A stretch of DNA of 64,000 bases, taken from Mediterraneibacter faecis JCM 15917. Lineage in GTDB: Bacteria > Bacillota > Clostridia > Lachnospirales > Lachnospiraceae. Below are positions 55,375 to 64,000 of this stretch, in pieces. How positions within the stretch are numbered: the first letter of the stretch is position 1; each line of letters opens with the position of its first letter. The stretch lies in contig BBDW01000002.1 of assembly GCA_001312505.1 (NCBI GenBank), positions 186,001 to 250,000 of the forward strand, given 5' to 3'. The notes beneath the pieces were generated by a model. It saw only the letters and a list, made by a program, of their open reading frames with translations, searched no databases and was not told the origin of the DNA. The position numbers and the translations under genes are program-made.

Positions 55375-56208
55375 GAATCCTTTTCCGATAATCTCACTTG
55401 TATTAGAGATCAGAATAAACGCCTTTGGATCAGTAATCTTGATGAAATTACGCAGGCGGACAGCCTGGGTACGGTTGAGCGCAGTCAGGACGATCGATTT
55501 GTCCTGACCGGAATAAGCACCCGTTGCGTGAAAGACGCTGGCACTGCGGTTCAGCTCATGAACGATGAAATTACAGATCGGTTCCGGGTTGTCACATACA
55601 ACATTAAAATATTTGGACAAATTGAAGTTCTCGATAAAGGTGTCTACCATGAAAGAACGAATCGTAAGTCCGAGCAAAGAATATAATCCAGTTTTGATAT
55701 CGAAGATAAAGAATCCGGCAATAGTGATCAACAGATCAGAAAGCATAAGAGCCGGTCCGATATTGAAGCTGGAATATTTTTTTAAAATCATAGCAATAAT
55801 ATCTGTACCGCCACTGGAACTGCCAATGTTGAACAAAATGGCAGAGCCAAGAGCAGGAAGTGCAATCGCAAAACAAAGCTCCAGCATCGGCTGGTCTGTC
55901 AAAGGAGCTTTCATCGGGCAGACGCGCTCCAGAAAAGAAAGCGTTACCGAGAGCAGAATACTGCAATAAGCTGTCTTAGCTGCGAATTTCTTACCAAGAA
56001 CAATCATTCCGATCACCAGAAGCGTCATACTGGCAACAAAGTTGAAATCACCGGCTGTCATAAGTCCTGTCTTTGCAATAAGAACAGCAAGACCGGTGAT
56101 ACCGCCAAAGGTAAAGTTATTCGTGAACTTGAAAAAGTAGGTACCGATCGCCATGATCAGTGTGCTGACTGTCAGTAAAAGAAAATGCTTCCCCCCCTTG
56201 TCTAACAT
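55363..56208 (-). CDS. YitT-family membrane protein
   Basis: This 281-residue protein has about five membrane segments and a C-terminal DUF2179 domain (HATGAYSGQDKSIVLTALNR, DPKAFILISNTSEIIGKGF). GGITGLAVLI and GSSSGGTDIIAMI are typical of the family. Its function is poorly known; it is often thought to be a transporter. GGGGAGG precedes the ATG at 56208, which is preferred over an upstream in-frame start. A seven-C run on the plus strand gives DKGGKHF at the N-terminus. Confidence 0.87.
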   Translation of the reverse strand: MLDKGGKHFLLLTVSTLIMAIGTYFFKFTNNFTFGGITGLAVLIAKTGLMTAGDFNFVASMTLLVIGMIVLGKKFAAKTAYCSILLSVTLSFLERVCPMKAPLTDQPMLELCFAIALPALGSAILFNIGSSSGGTDIIAMILKKYSSFNIGPALMLSDLLITIAGFFIFDIKTGLYSLLGLTIRSFMVDTFIENFNLSKYFNVVCDNPEPICNFIVHELNRSASVFHATGAYSGQDKSIVLTALNRTQAVRLRNFIKITDPKAFILISNTSEIIGKGFHSI

Positions 56209-56422
56209 AAATAAATTCCTCCCCAAAAGAAAAATGATAGCTTTCGTGTGCAACATCCGCTATAAAAAGCTGTCATAAATGTTTGTACATATGATTGTAA
56301 GCGCTGAAAAGTGAAAAGTCAACGCATGAAGTTATCCAAAAAAGGAAATACTGAAATTAAGCAAAGTACGAAAACAGCATACCAAAATAGAACGAAAAGC
56401 ACTGAAAAGGAGGTTTTAGAGT

Positions 56423-57121
56423 GTGGAACCAGAAGTTAGAAATAAGCTGGATCTTGCAGTAGAAATCCGTGATGTTTATGCAAGAGAAATTCTTGATTTC
56501 GCCGGAAATCCGGCCATTGAAGTAGAAGTTCTGGCAGGAGGAGAAATCATAGGAAAAGCATCTGTGGCAGGAAAAAATTATAATAAAAAAGAGCAGACAG
56601 AAAAACAGCAGATGGATATCGAAGGAAAAATCGAATTGCTTAACAGTCAGATTGCACCGGAAATAATCGGTGAAAATGTATTTGAACAAAGAAAGATTGA
56701 TACAATTCTGAAAGAAAACGGAAATGAACAGACATCCTTTGCAATATCACTTGCAGTGGCGCGGGCAGCAGCGGCTGCAGAAAAAATTCCGCTTTACAGG
56801 TATCTTGGAGGTGTACGTGCAGTACATCCAAGTATGCCGCAGTTGGTCAGAAAAGAAGAAATTGAGATAGAAAAGATAAAAGAAATTAAGGTAGACGAGA
56901 GTACGATTCTTACGAAACTGTTTGAAAGAATATTAGAAGAACAGAATGAAGGGAAGAAGCTGCTTCTCAGTCAGGAAACAGCAGGAACAGAAGATAACTT
57001 TCTGGTAGATCTTGCAGTTGCGGCGAATATTACGATGATTTTGGCTGAAAACAGAGAAAGCGCTTATTATACAGTACTGAACAATCGATTGTTACAACTG
57101 GAAGAGAAGATTGGTGGATGA
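56423..57121 (+). CDS. Enolase-derived protein lacking the catalytic barrel
   Basis: This 232-residue protein aligns by eye with both ends of enolase. The N-terminal domain is recognisable (AREILDFAGNPAIEVEV, then LAVARAAAAAEKIPLYRYLGG). The end matches the extreme C-terminus (TAGTEDNFLVDLAVAANI, then YTVLNNRLLQLEEKIGG). About 200 residues with the TIM barrel, the metal ligands and the catalytic Lys/Glu are absent, so it cannot be a normal enolase. The frame is clean, and GTG with AGGAGG upstream looks functional. It may be a regulatory or structural paralog, or a stable decay product. Confidence 0.75.
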   Translation: MEPEVRNKLDLAVEIRDVYAREILDFAGNPAIEVEVLAGGEIIGKASVAGKNYNKKEQTEKQQMDIEGKIELLNSQIAPEIIGENVFEQRKIDTILKENGNEQTSFAISLAVARAAAAAEKIPLYRYLGGVRAVHPSMPQLVRKEEIEIEKIKEIKVDESTILTKLFERILEEQNEGKKLLLSQETAGTEDNFLVDLAVAANITMILAENRESAYYTVLNNRLLQLEEKIGG

Positions 57122-57148
57122 GGAGACCTCAAGAAATCAGGGAGAAAT

Positions 57149-57180
57149 AAATAATGGGAGCATAGCTCCCAATTGTTATT
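57149..57180. terminator. Hairpin between the enolase-derived gene and the next, convergent gene
   Basis: GGGAGC and GCTCCC pair, with AATAAT and ATTGTTATT outside. It can serve both converging transcripts. Confidence 0.6.
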
Positions 57181-57188
57181 TAGCGACT

Positions 57189-57602
57189 TTATTTTACACT
57201 CTCTAAATACATCTCTGTCAGTTCAACAGCATCTGCAATACACTGAGGACATGGGACAACTTTCCCCTTTCCAGAGACTCCCTTTAAGTCACGACAATAA
57301 TAGGTTCCGTTCTTTTGGCGGAATTTTTCTGCAAATTGCTTTGTTTTCTTATAGGTATCTGCTTTAGTAGATTTTCCATTTTCAAGATTTCCAATGCTGT
57401 TATCCATTCCAATAACCATCATCATTCCAGTTACAGCTCCGCACATGTCCATCATGCCCATGCCAAATCCGAATCCCTCAGAGATTTTAAACATTGTTTC
57501 CTGGTCTACACCAAATTCCTCACAGAAAGAACAGGCTACAGCCTGTGCACAGTTATACCCTTTGTCATGTAGTTCTAATGCTTTTTCAACTTTTGTACTC
57601 AT
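57189..57602 (-). CDS. C_GCAxxG_C_C family redox protein
   Basis: This 137-residue protein has the family pattern: GYNCAQAVACSFCEEFG, GFGFGMGMMDMCGAVTG, CRDLKG and PCPQCI. The spaced cysteines suggest a metal or redox centre. The biochemical role is unproven. The ATG at 57602 follows a purine-rich GGAGAAAAA. The gap 57603-57840 holds only AT-rich sequence with no clear feature. Confidence 0.88.
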   Translation of the reverse strand: MSTKVEKALELHDKGYNCAQAVACSFCEEFGVDQETMFKISEGFGFGMGMMDMCGAVTGMMMVIGMDNSIGNLENGKSTKADTYKKTKQFAEKFRQKNGTYYCRDLKGVSGKGKVVPCPQCIADAVELTEMYLESVK

Positions 57603-57841
57603 TTTTTCTCCTTGTGTTTAGAAATTCCAACTTATTTCTTTGATTTCAAATTGTTTTTATTATAACGCTCTTTTCTGTTTATGACAATTGGTATTACGGA
57701 TTTTGAAAGAATTTGAAAGAATGAAATCAAAGGAAGAATATGATATTATAAAAATAAAAAACGGAATTTATAGAGAAAAGCACCTGTCAAAGAAGCTTTG
57801 CGTAACTGTATATTTCAAATGTATAAAGGGGGGCGAATGAG

Positions 57842-58749
57842 GTGAAAATTGTTAGAGGAATAGATTTTATAGAAGGAAGCAGAGAAGAAGAATTACCCAA
57901 TTTTGAATCAAATTTTCCGTATATCGCTTCTCGTGTAGAATTAAATCAATATGCAGAAGATAGTATTCCATGGCATTGGCATAAAAGCGTAGAAGTGTTT
58001 TATGTAGAGCAAGGAAACCTGGAATACCGTACGCCTAACGGACATTATATTTTTCCACAAGGCTCAGGAGGCATGGTTAATTCTAATGTTCTTCATACAA
58101 CGAAGCCACAAGAAGACAATACGGTACAGCTAATTCATATTTTTGATCCATCATTTATTGGCGGTGAAACAGGAAATATAATTGTGAAAAAATATATTAT
58201 GCCAATTATCACATCTGGAGAATTGGATATGATTCCATTATATTCTAATAATTTGGAACAAAAAGAAATATTAGATCTTATAAGGAATGCATTTAATTTA
58301 TCAGAAAAGGAATTTGGATATGAACTAAAACTGCGTGAGCGATTAACTGAAATTTGGCTATCACTTTTCAAAATGTCATTTTCTGTGATTGAAAAAAGAA
58401 AACTAGTACGAGAGCGAACGACAGAATAAAATTGATGATGGTTTATGTTCATGAAAATTTTGCAGATAAAATTACTGTTTCTGATCTTGCAAAAGTTGGC
58501 TACATAAGTGAGAGAGACTGTTTTCGAGTTTTTCAAGAGTGTCTTCACATGACGCCGATAGAATATATTACAAACTATCGGCTGCAAAAAGCCTGCTATA
58601 TGTTAGTACATAGCAAAGATACTATTTCTGCAATCAGTCAGGAGTGCGGATTAGGAAGCAGTAGCTTTTTCGGAAAGACTTTTCGAGAACATATGGGGGG
58701 GATGACACCAATGGAATATCGAAAAAAATGGCGGAATAGTGATATATAA
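57842..58749 (+). pseudogene. AraC-family regulator, frameshifted
   Basis: The first part (57842-58429) is a cupin sensor with IPWHWHKSVEVFYVEQGNLEY. The second (from about 58415 in another frame to 58749) is an AraC helix-turn-helix domain: ANDRIKLMMVYVHENF, then DLAKVGYISERDCFRVFQ and SAISQECGLGSSSFFGKTF. The two frames meet near 58410 without an obvious homopolymer, so the break may be real. GTG start behind AAGGGGGGC. A seven-G run gives REHMGGMTP. This is the first gene of a decayed stretch. Confidence 0.75.
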
Positions 58750-58838
58750 AGGCATTAAAAAGATATTTTATTCTTTAAAATTGCAGTATGATGATAATCA
58801 AGAACAAAACATATCTTTTATGAAAGGATAATGTTTGG

Positions 58839-58937
58839 ATTGGAAGTGGTAGCATTCTCTTGCCGGGAGTTACAATCGGTAAAAATAATGTTGCGGCTAG
58901 CAATCCATGTAGAGTAATTCGTTGCATAAGGGAGTAG
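58839..58937 (+). pseudogene. Remnant of a hexapeptide-repeat acetyltransferase
   Basis: Thirty-two codons encode IGSGSILLPGVTIGKNNV fused to AASNPCRVIRCIRE. These match two parts of the left-handed beta-helix end of maltose/galactoside O-acetyltransferases, with the usual VIGAGSVVTKDIP segment missing between them. The rest of the gene is gone. Confidence 0.65.
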
Positions 58938-58944
58938 AAAAGAA

Positions 58945-59726
58945 ATGAATCAGGTAAAAATTATTTTTTTGATATTGATGGAACATTGTTGGAGATGGGA
59001 AAAACAGAGATAACACCGAATACGAGGAAGGCGTTATGTTCATTAAAACAAAATGGTATAAAAATATGTATCGCAACAGGGCGTTCGTTTGCTACCATAC
59101 CAATGTTTGAGGGAGTTGTATTTGATGCGATTTTGGCATTTAATGGATCTTTCTGCGTTGCAGGTAATCAGGTAGTGGCAAAATGTCCTATTCCGAAAGA
59201 AGATATAGAAATAATTATTGAAAATGCAAAGAGAATGGAAAGACCTGTTTCTATTGCAACAGCGGAAGAGATTGTTGCAAATGGAAGCGATAAAGAATTA
59301 GAAGATTATTTTGCGATTGCACATCATAGGGTGAATGTATCCGAGAAATTCGAAGAATATGTGGACAAAGATGTGTTTTAAATTATGTTGGGATGTGACT
59401 TAGAAGAACGTAAGTATATATTAAAGGGAACGAAAAATGCCAAATTAGCAGCGTGGTGGGATAGAGCCATAGATATTATTCCAAAAGAAGGTGGAAAAGG
59501 AGCTGCGATTGAACAGGTTCTTGCACATTACAAATTCTCAAAGGAAGAAGCCATTGCGTTTGGAGATGGAGAAAATGATATTGATATGTTACTATCCGTT
59601 GGAAAAGGGATTGCAATGGGAAACGCGGCTGAAAAAGTGAAAGAAATTGCGACTGATATTTGTGAAAGCGTGACAGATGATGGGATTTATTATTATCTGA
59701 AAAGCCAGAAGATAATAAATGAGTGA
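58945..59726 (+). pseudogene. Cof-type HAD phosphatase, frameshift and stop codon
   Basis: The start reads MNQVKII and breaks in a seven-T run; eight T would give IIFFDIDGTLLEMGK. The main part has IKICIATGRS (motif II) and a cap domain. An in-frame TAA at 59379-59381 then interrupts the sequence, where relatives have Gln or Tyr. After it comes GCDLEERKYILKGTKNAKLA, and motif IV is AFGDGENDIDML. The stop is a substitution, so this is probably a true pseudogene. Confidence 0.75.
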
Positions 59727-59795
59727 AAGGTAGGTGGGAAAAATATCGCAAAAAAAACTATAATGCAAGTGTAAAGAAAAAGGAGGTAAAAAATA

Positions 59796-59888
59796 ATGAG
59801 CAAAATGAAAAAATGGTTAAACAATTGGTTTAAGGAATCTGTAGAATTTTATGGTTCAATGTTTCGTTATGGAATTTATTATAGATAG
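59796..59888 (+). CDS. 30-residue basic, aromatic small peptide
   Basis: AAAGGAGG lies 9 bases before an ATG that opens a 30-codon frame. The peptide begins MSKMKKWLNNWFKESVEFYG and ends MFRYGIYYR. It is rich in Trp, Phe, Tyr and Lys and could form an amphipathic helix. A second short frame (ATG 59910, 14 codons) and a strong terminator follow. The ribosome site and terminator suggest a real small transcript; its function is unknown. Confidence 0.5.
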   Translation: MSKMKKWLNNWFKESVEFYGSMFRYGIYYR

Positions 59889-59952
59889 GACAGAGGAAGA
59901 ACACAAACTATGAACCGTACAGAGAATCAAAAAAAGCAAGGTATCATGAAAT

Positions 59953-59992
59953 AAAGAGTTGCATCTTGGCAAAAAGGTGTAGCTCTTTTTTG
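59953..59992 (+). terminator. Terminator of the small-peptide transcript
   Basis: AAAGAGTTGCATC pairs with GGTGTAGCTCTTT (with G-U pairs), followed by TTT. The bases 59993-60110 show only a seven-C run and no gene. Confidence 0.75.
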
Positions 59993-60110
59993 TGGAAAAA
60001 TTGACAGAAGATAAGAGAATCGAATTGCAAGACTCTATCCCCCCCTAAAATGCTGATATTTGTTGAAAAATCAGGCTTTTTGCAAGCAAAAATGAAAAGG
60101 CTATATATAG

Positions 60111-60299
60111 GTAGCCTGCGAAACTGGAATTGCCCATTTTGAGCCTGATTTTAAGAATAATGTCCTGACAGAGAGCAATGGAATGATTCTCTGCCCGGGA
60201 TTCAAAAGGAATGGAAAAAATGCAGGAGAAAATCCACCGAATGCTGGTTACAGAAGCAAGCCGAATGGCAATGTATTAAAATTAGGTGGATGTAATTGA
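60111..60299 (+). pseudogene. Unrecognised ORF fragment
   Basis: An open frame of 62 codons without a convincing start reads CETGIAHFEPDFKNNVLTES, then CPGFKRNGKNAGENPPNAGY, and ends KLGGCN. The composition is protein-like with three Cys, but I do not recognise the family. It looks like the tail of a lost gene. Confidence 0.35.
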
Positions 60300-60354
60300 A
60301 GAAAAATATGATATCATATGAGTAATAAAACAGAATTTAAGGAGGAGACTGTAA

Positions 60355-60687
60355 ATGAAATTATCAGATTTAGCAACAGGTTCTGATTGGACAGTGTGGA
60401 TTGTCTTTGTGATATTTGCTGTACTTTCTATTATTTTACTTTCTGGACACGGAAGCTGGTTCATTTCTGGATATAATACAGCTTCAAAAGAAGAAAAGGA
60501 AAAATATAATGAAAAGAAGTTATGCAGAACAATGGGAATTGGAATGTCTATTATAGCAATTCTTCTATTAACAATGGGCTTGTTTGAAAATATTTTACCT
60601 GCATTTTTTGTATATATTGCATCGGGAATTATTTTGGTTGATGTTGTGGTAATTATCATTTTAAGCAACACGCTATGCAGAAAGTAA
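60355..60687 (+). CDS. DUF3784-family membrane protein
   Basis: This 110-residue protein has three membrane segments (WTVWIVFVIFAVLSIILLSG, GIGMSIIAILLLTMG, FVYIASGIILVDVVVIIIL). The family signature GYNTASKEEKEKYNEKKLCRTMG follows the first. Its function is unknown. AAGGAGG precedes the ATG. It is one of the few intact genes in this decayed stretch. Confidence 0.85.
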   Translation: MKLSDLATGSDWTVWIVFVIFAVLSIILLSGHGSWFISGYNTASKEEKEKYNEKKLCRTMGIGMSIIAILLLTMGLFENILPAFFVYIASGIILVDVVVIIILSNTLCRK

Positions 60688-60697
60688 CAATTTCCAG

Positions 60698-61058
60698 CTT
60701 GTATGTAAAAAACAGAAAAAATGTAGATATTGTGGCAAAGAATTAGATAGTAATTTGGAATGTTGTAGCAGTGAGTGAGAAAACAGCTATAGAAAGATAA
60801 TTGAAAAAGATAGACATAAAATTAAGTATTTCATTTCGGGCATTATTTTAGGGTTTTTAGCTATGTTTTATGGTGTTGTGTTAAGCCGCAATTGCATGAT
60901 TGGAAGTGGAATTATAGTAATGGGGGGTTACAGTTGTTGTGCTTCCATTTACTACTCCAGAAACAACTGCTTTATTTGGAAATAAAAAGGCGAGATATAT
61001 CGGAAGAATATTAGGTATGATACTTATAGCGGTTGGAATATGGGTAGGGTTTATTTGA
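60698..61058 (+). pseudogene. Zinc-ribbon membrane protein, disrupted
   Basis: KCRYCGKELDSNLECCSSE is a zinc ribbon whose last Cys codon is replaced by TGA (60776-60778). The same frame continues with ENSYRKIIEKDRHKIKYFI and a membrane segment, then breaks at the six-G run at 60922; five G would give VMGVTVVVLPFTTPETTALFG. One substitution and one frameshift are present. A selenocysteine reading is unlikely. Confidence 0.6.
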
Positions 61059-61113
61059 TGACAACTTCAGTCTTTAGAGCAAATTAATCAGAAGTTGAGA
61101 GGAGGTCTCTATA

Positions 61114-61481
61114 ATGTTTATATTTTTATCTGTGTGTTCACTTTTAGTACCGTTACCTATGATTATATTGGGATATACGTGGAAAGATAACTCTCCTAAA
61201 GATCGGCAGGGGGGAGTTCGGGATATCGAACTACTATGTCAAGGATGAATGATGAAACATGGAGATATGCACACAGGTGTTGGGGCTGGATAAACTTTGT
61301 TTTAGGAATCATTCTGGTGATACTATCGATTTTTATTTTGATTTTAACGAAAGATAATACAAACTTTGAAATGATTTCTGTTTATTTGGTGTTTTTACAA
61401 TTAGGAATTATGGTGCTTACAATTATTCCGACAGAATTTTTGTTGCATAAGCATTTTACAAAGCAAGGAATGAAAAAATAG
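61114..61481 (+). CDS. SdpI-family membrane protein, frameshifted at a G run
   Basis: This small membrane protein (about 120 residues) begins MFIFLSVCSLLVPLPMIILG. After the break it reads GYRTTMSRMNDETWRYAH, the signature of the SdpI/YhfL-like immunity or transport family, and has two more membrane segments. The break is the six-G run at 61209; four G give KDRQGSSGYRTTMSRMN. AGGAGG precedes the ATG at 61114. Confidence 0.65.
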
Positions 61482-61530
61482 CTAACTTCCAATTGGTGAA
61501 AATGAAAATCGGAATTTTATGAGGTGAGTT

Positions 61531-61777
61531 ATGTAAAAAGCAAAAGCAATTAATATTTTGGGAGAATTTTGTGGCAAGCGTGATATAGAAGAATTTACAC
61601 AAAATGTATTAGAAAAAAATTGGAATCAATCAGGCTGATGTAATGGTTTTATTTGGAGGAAGCATTATAGCCGGTGGTGATATTCTTGCTGAAGCCATTC
61701 AGAACGAAGTGGCAAAGAAAAATATTATTGTCGGAGGTGCTGGACACACAACAGAGACATTGAGAAATGTTGCTGGA
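61531..61777 (+). pseudogene. YdcF/DUF218-type protein remnant
   Basis: The second codon is TAA; the frame then reads KAKAINILGEFCGKRDIEEF. A further break in an A run joins LEKIGINQADVMVLFGGSII. DUF218 features end after GGAGHTTETLR, and roughly two thirds of the protein is missing. Stop, frameshift and truncation together show a true pseudogene. Confidence 0.65.
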
Positions 61778-61851
61778 ACAACAGATTATTTTAGGGAATT
61801 TAGGTTATTCTATTTTGTAACAAGGAAAGATAGAAAGGTGTGGATGTTTAT

Positions 61852-63384
61852 ATGGCAAAGAAATTAGACTTAAACAAACCAGTATTTGAATTGGTTCAGG
61901 AATATCCTGAGCTTGTAGATGTTTTAAAGGATTTAGGATTTTCAGAGATTACAAAGCCTGCAATGCTTAACTCTGTGGGACGCATCACAACAATTCCAAA
62001 GGGAGCTAAGATGAGAAACATATCCATGATGAAGGTTGTGCCGGCACTTATGAGTAATGGGTTTGAACTTATTGGGAAGATGCCAAATATCTTTGCACTT
62101 GGAAAGAATAATGCAGGAGACGAGACCAGCAGTGAAGATGGGGCTTTTCAGGAAAATACAAGAGAAAAGATAAAGAGCTATTTAAAGCGACTTGGAGAAG
62201 GCGAAGACTTAGAGAGTGTGCGCAAAGACTTCGTAGAGAATTTTTCAGAGGTAGAGGCATCTGAAATTATGAAAGCTGAGCAGGAGCTAATTAAGGAAGG
62301 CACACCAATCACAGAAGTGCAGAAATTGTGCGATGTTCACAGTGCCTTATTTCACGGTGCAACAAAGGAAGAAAAGATTGCAAATGCAGAAAAAGCAGTA
62401 GAAGAGTCGCTTAAGAAAGAGGAGACATCTAAGAAACTGATGCCGGATGCATACAATCAGAAGCATGCTGCAGCAAAGACTCTTAGAGAAACTGTTGGAC
62501 ATCCGATGTATCGATGGGCTCTTGAAAACGAGAAGATAGCCGCATTGATTCATGAAATTCAAGGAGATATTGAGTCTGGGAATGATGTAGGAGAGAAGCT
62601 ATCTGAGCTTCGACAGATTTCTATTCATTATGCAGAAAAAGGAGATCTTGTCTATCCGGTATTAAAGGTACGCTATGAGATCTCAGGACCTTCGGATGTG
62701 ATGTGGACAGTGGATGATGAAATTCGTGATGAGCTAGCTGCACTTGATAAAATATCAGATTATGATGAAGAATGGATGAACCGACTTCAGACAGTTCTCA
62801 AACGAGCAGATGAGATGATCTATAAAGAAAATAATATTTTATACCCTATCTGCGCAGTGAATTTCAGCAGGGAAGAGTGGTATGGCATTTACGAGGATGC
62901 TAAGGACTATGCACCTGTGTTTGGAGTAGAAATGATCTGGGATGAGGCAGAAAAATATAGTGCTGATAAAAAAGCAAGAACAGAGGCGGATCTAAGCGAT
63001 GGAGAAATCATATTAAGTGGTGGTCATATGACAGTTCCACAGCTGGAAGCACTTCTCAATACATTGCCTATCGAGATTACATTTGTGGATGATAATAATA
63101 TCAATCGCTTCTTCAACGAAGGACCAAAGGTGTTCAAACGCCCTCAGATGGCGATTGACAGGGAAGTATTTTCTTGCCATCCACCTAAGATAGAACCGAT
63201 GGTGCGAGCAATTTTAGATGATTTTAGAAATAATAAGCGTGACAGAGTTCCAGTTTGGATGGAGAAGAATGGAAAACCATTCCTTGTAACATATATGGCA
63301 GTAAGAGATAAGAAAGGCAATTATCTTGGAACGGTTGAAGTAGTACAGGATATGCAGTTTGCAAAAGAGCATTTTGAACAATAA
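61852..63384 (+). CDS. DUF1858-DUF438 protein with hemerythrin-like and PAS domains
   Basis: This 510-residue protein begins with a DUF1858 domain (LNKPVFELVQEYPELVDVLKDLGF). A DUF438 region (YLKRLGEGEDLESVRKDFVENF), a hemerythrin-like helical bundle with His/Glu ligands (HPMYRWALENEKIAALIHEI and HYAEKGDLVYPVLKVRYE), and a PAS-like domain (EITFVDDNNINRFFNEGPKVF) follow. Such proteins are thought to sense oxygen, NO or redox state. The ATG at 61852 follows a weak AAAGGTG site. It is intact amid pseudogenes. Confidence 0.85.
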   Translation: MAKKLDLNKPVFELVQEYPELVDVLKDLGFSEITKPAMLNSVGRITTIPKGAKMRNISMMKVVPALMSNGFELIGKMPNIFALGKNNAGDETSSEDGAFQENTREKIKSYLKRLGEGEDLESVRKDFVENFSEVEASEIMKAEQELIKEGTPITEVQKLCDVHSALFHGATKEEKIANAEKAVEESLKKEETSKKLMPDAYNQKHAAAKTLRETVGHPMYRWALENEKIAALIHEIQGDIESGNDVGEKLSELRQISIHYAEKGDLVYPVLKVRYEISGPSDVMWTVDDEIRDELAALDKISDYDEEWMNRLQTVLKRADEMIYKENNILYPICAVNFSREEWYGIYEDAKDYAPVFGVEMIWDEAEKYSADKKARTEADLSDGEIILSGGHMTVPQLEALLNTLPIEITFVDDNNINRFFNEGPKVFKRPQMAIDREVFSCHPPKIEPMVRAILDDFRNNKRDRVPVWMEKNGKPFLVTYMAVRDKKGNYLGTVEVVQDMQFAKEHFEQ

Positions 63385-63936
63385 GGAGGGCAAGGATATG
63401 CACCGAATCGTGTGATTGGATCAGGAACGGTTCTGGATACAGCAAGACTAAAAGAACGTCTCGGGGAGCATCTGGAAGTAGATAGTCGAAGTGTTCATGC
63501 GTTTATTGTTGGAGAACATGGAGACAGTGAGATTGCCGCTTGGTCAAGTGCCAACGTGTCAGGTATTCCACTCCATGATTTCTGCGAGATGAGAGGGCAT
63601 CATGACCATGAAGGAGCTACGTCAGAAATTGCGGAGAAAGTAAAAAACAGCGCCTATGAAATTATTCAAAGGAAGGGTGCTACTTATTATGGAATAGCAA
63701 TGTCGGTAAAGAGAATATGTGAAGCTATAATCAGAGATGAACGTTCGATACTTCCAATTTCAACAATGATGGATGGAGAATACGGAATCAAGGATGTAGT
63801 TCTGTCTATGCCAAGTATTGTAGGTGCAGAAGGATTTATATCAAAGGTTCCCATTTCACTATCTGAAGATGAAATCAAGGCATTACACAAATCAGCTGAA
63901 ACACTGAAATCAGTGCTGGAAGAGGCATTGGAATAA
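63385..63936 (+). pseudogene. L-lactate dehydrogenase, C-terminal remnant
   Basis: The frame starts right after the preceding stop and reads GYAPNRVIGSGTVLDTARLK, the middle of L-lactate dehydrogenase. The catalytic His motif VGEHGDSEIAAWS and the rest of the C-terminal domain follow, ending at VLEEALE. The N-terminal 140 or so residues, including the NAD-binding Rossmann motif, are missing. The deletion fused the remnant to the end of the DUF438 gene. Confidence 0.85.
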
Positions 63937-63972
63937 AATTGTTGTGAAATCGCATACAGCGTATGTGGCAAA

Positions 63973-64000
63973 GGGGATGGGCGCATCCCCCCCTTTTTTC
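63973..64000 (+). terminator. Terminator-like hairpin at the window end
   Basis: GGGGATG pairs with CATCCCC around GGCG, followed by three more C and six T. The C run is seven long, while its partner has four G. Confidence 0.65.

Noticed and set aside
60770..60785. TGA in the zinc-ribbon frame read as selenocysteine
   Set aside because: It replaces a zinc-ligand Cys, but there is no selenocysteine insertion hairpin evident and the same ORF has a second break downstream, so decay is simpler.
63412..63936. Functional short lactate dehydrogenase starting at 63412
   Set aside because: The NAD-binding half is absent and homology continues upstream of that codon to the previous stop, so it is a truncated remnant.

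Overview
The window looks like a chromosomal segment of a spore-forming Lachnospiraceae bacterium (Clostridia; the Mediterraneibacter/Dorea/Blautia neighbourhood is my guess). The reasons are its moderate GC, AGGAGG ribosome sites, a Val T-box, sporulation genes (spoIIAA-spoIIAB-sigF, spoVAA-spoVAB, a SleB-like hydrolase), an [FeFe]-hydrogenase operon and a glycyl-radical propanediol microcompartment. There is no CRISPR array, prophage, rRNA or transposase gene. One tRNA (Arg-ACG) is present.

Layout. 0-8.5 kb is housekeeping: GDPD, PAP2, trpS, tRNA-Arg, a PTS_EIIC_2 membrane protein, a small alarmone synthetase, a TPR lipoprotein and hflX. 8.5-12 kb holds an SDR reductase coupled to an orphan PduB-like shell protein (minus strand), then an orphan ParA and an AraC regulator. 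12.2-16.3 kb is a three-gene NAD-linked hydrogenase operon. 16.5-19.2 kb is rhaB-rhaA. 19.3-20.9 kb holds a HAD and a PHP phosphatase. 21.1-35 kb is the main locus, a glycyl-radical 1,2-propanediol microcompartment. It encodes diol dehydratase and activase, class II aldolase, PduP, two alcohol dehydrogenases, PduL, PduS, PduT, four BMC-H proteins, one BMC-P, a GlcG-like protein and a DeoR regulator. RhaA and RhaB should supply rhamnulose-1-phosphate, the aldolase lactaldehyde plus DHAP, and the compartment should turn propanediol into propanol and propionate. 35-47 kb is valS with its T-box, an LTA-synthase-like protein, folC, a TPR protein and the forespore sigma operon facing spoVAA/spoVAB. 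47.7-54.3 kb is a LacI-controlled sugar or polyol operon without a transporter. 54.5-57.6 kb holds SleB, YitT, an enolase-derived protein without a barrel, and a C_GCAxxG_C_C protein. 57.8-64 kb is a decayed zone of broken genes and small ORFs.

Two things deserve attention. First, the sequence carries a striking error-like signature. About 26 coding G or C runs are three bases longer than conserved protein motifs predict, so each adds one Gly or Pro (WWGGHRIP in ValRS, SPPGRFDQY in the diol dehydratase). A few more such runs break frame, and six other genes each lack one G next to a GGC. These mostly look technical, so genes broken only at these sites are described as probably intact. Second, there are two 142-bp palindromic elements with exact 8-bp target duplications and IS66-like ends. 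One is inserted in frame inside a small gene upstream of spoVAA. Smaller relatives lie near 3.8 and 6.4 kb.
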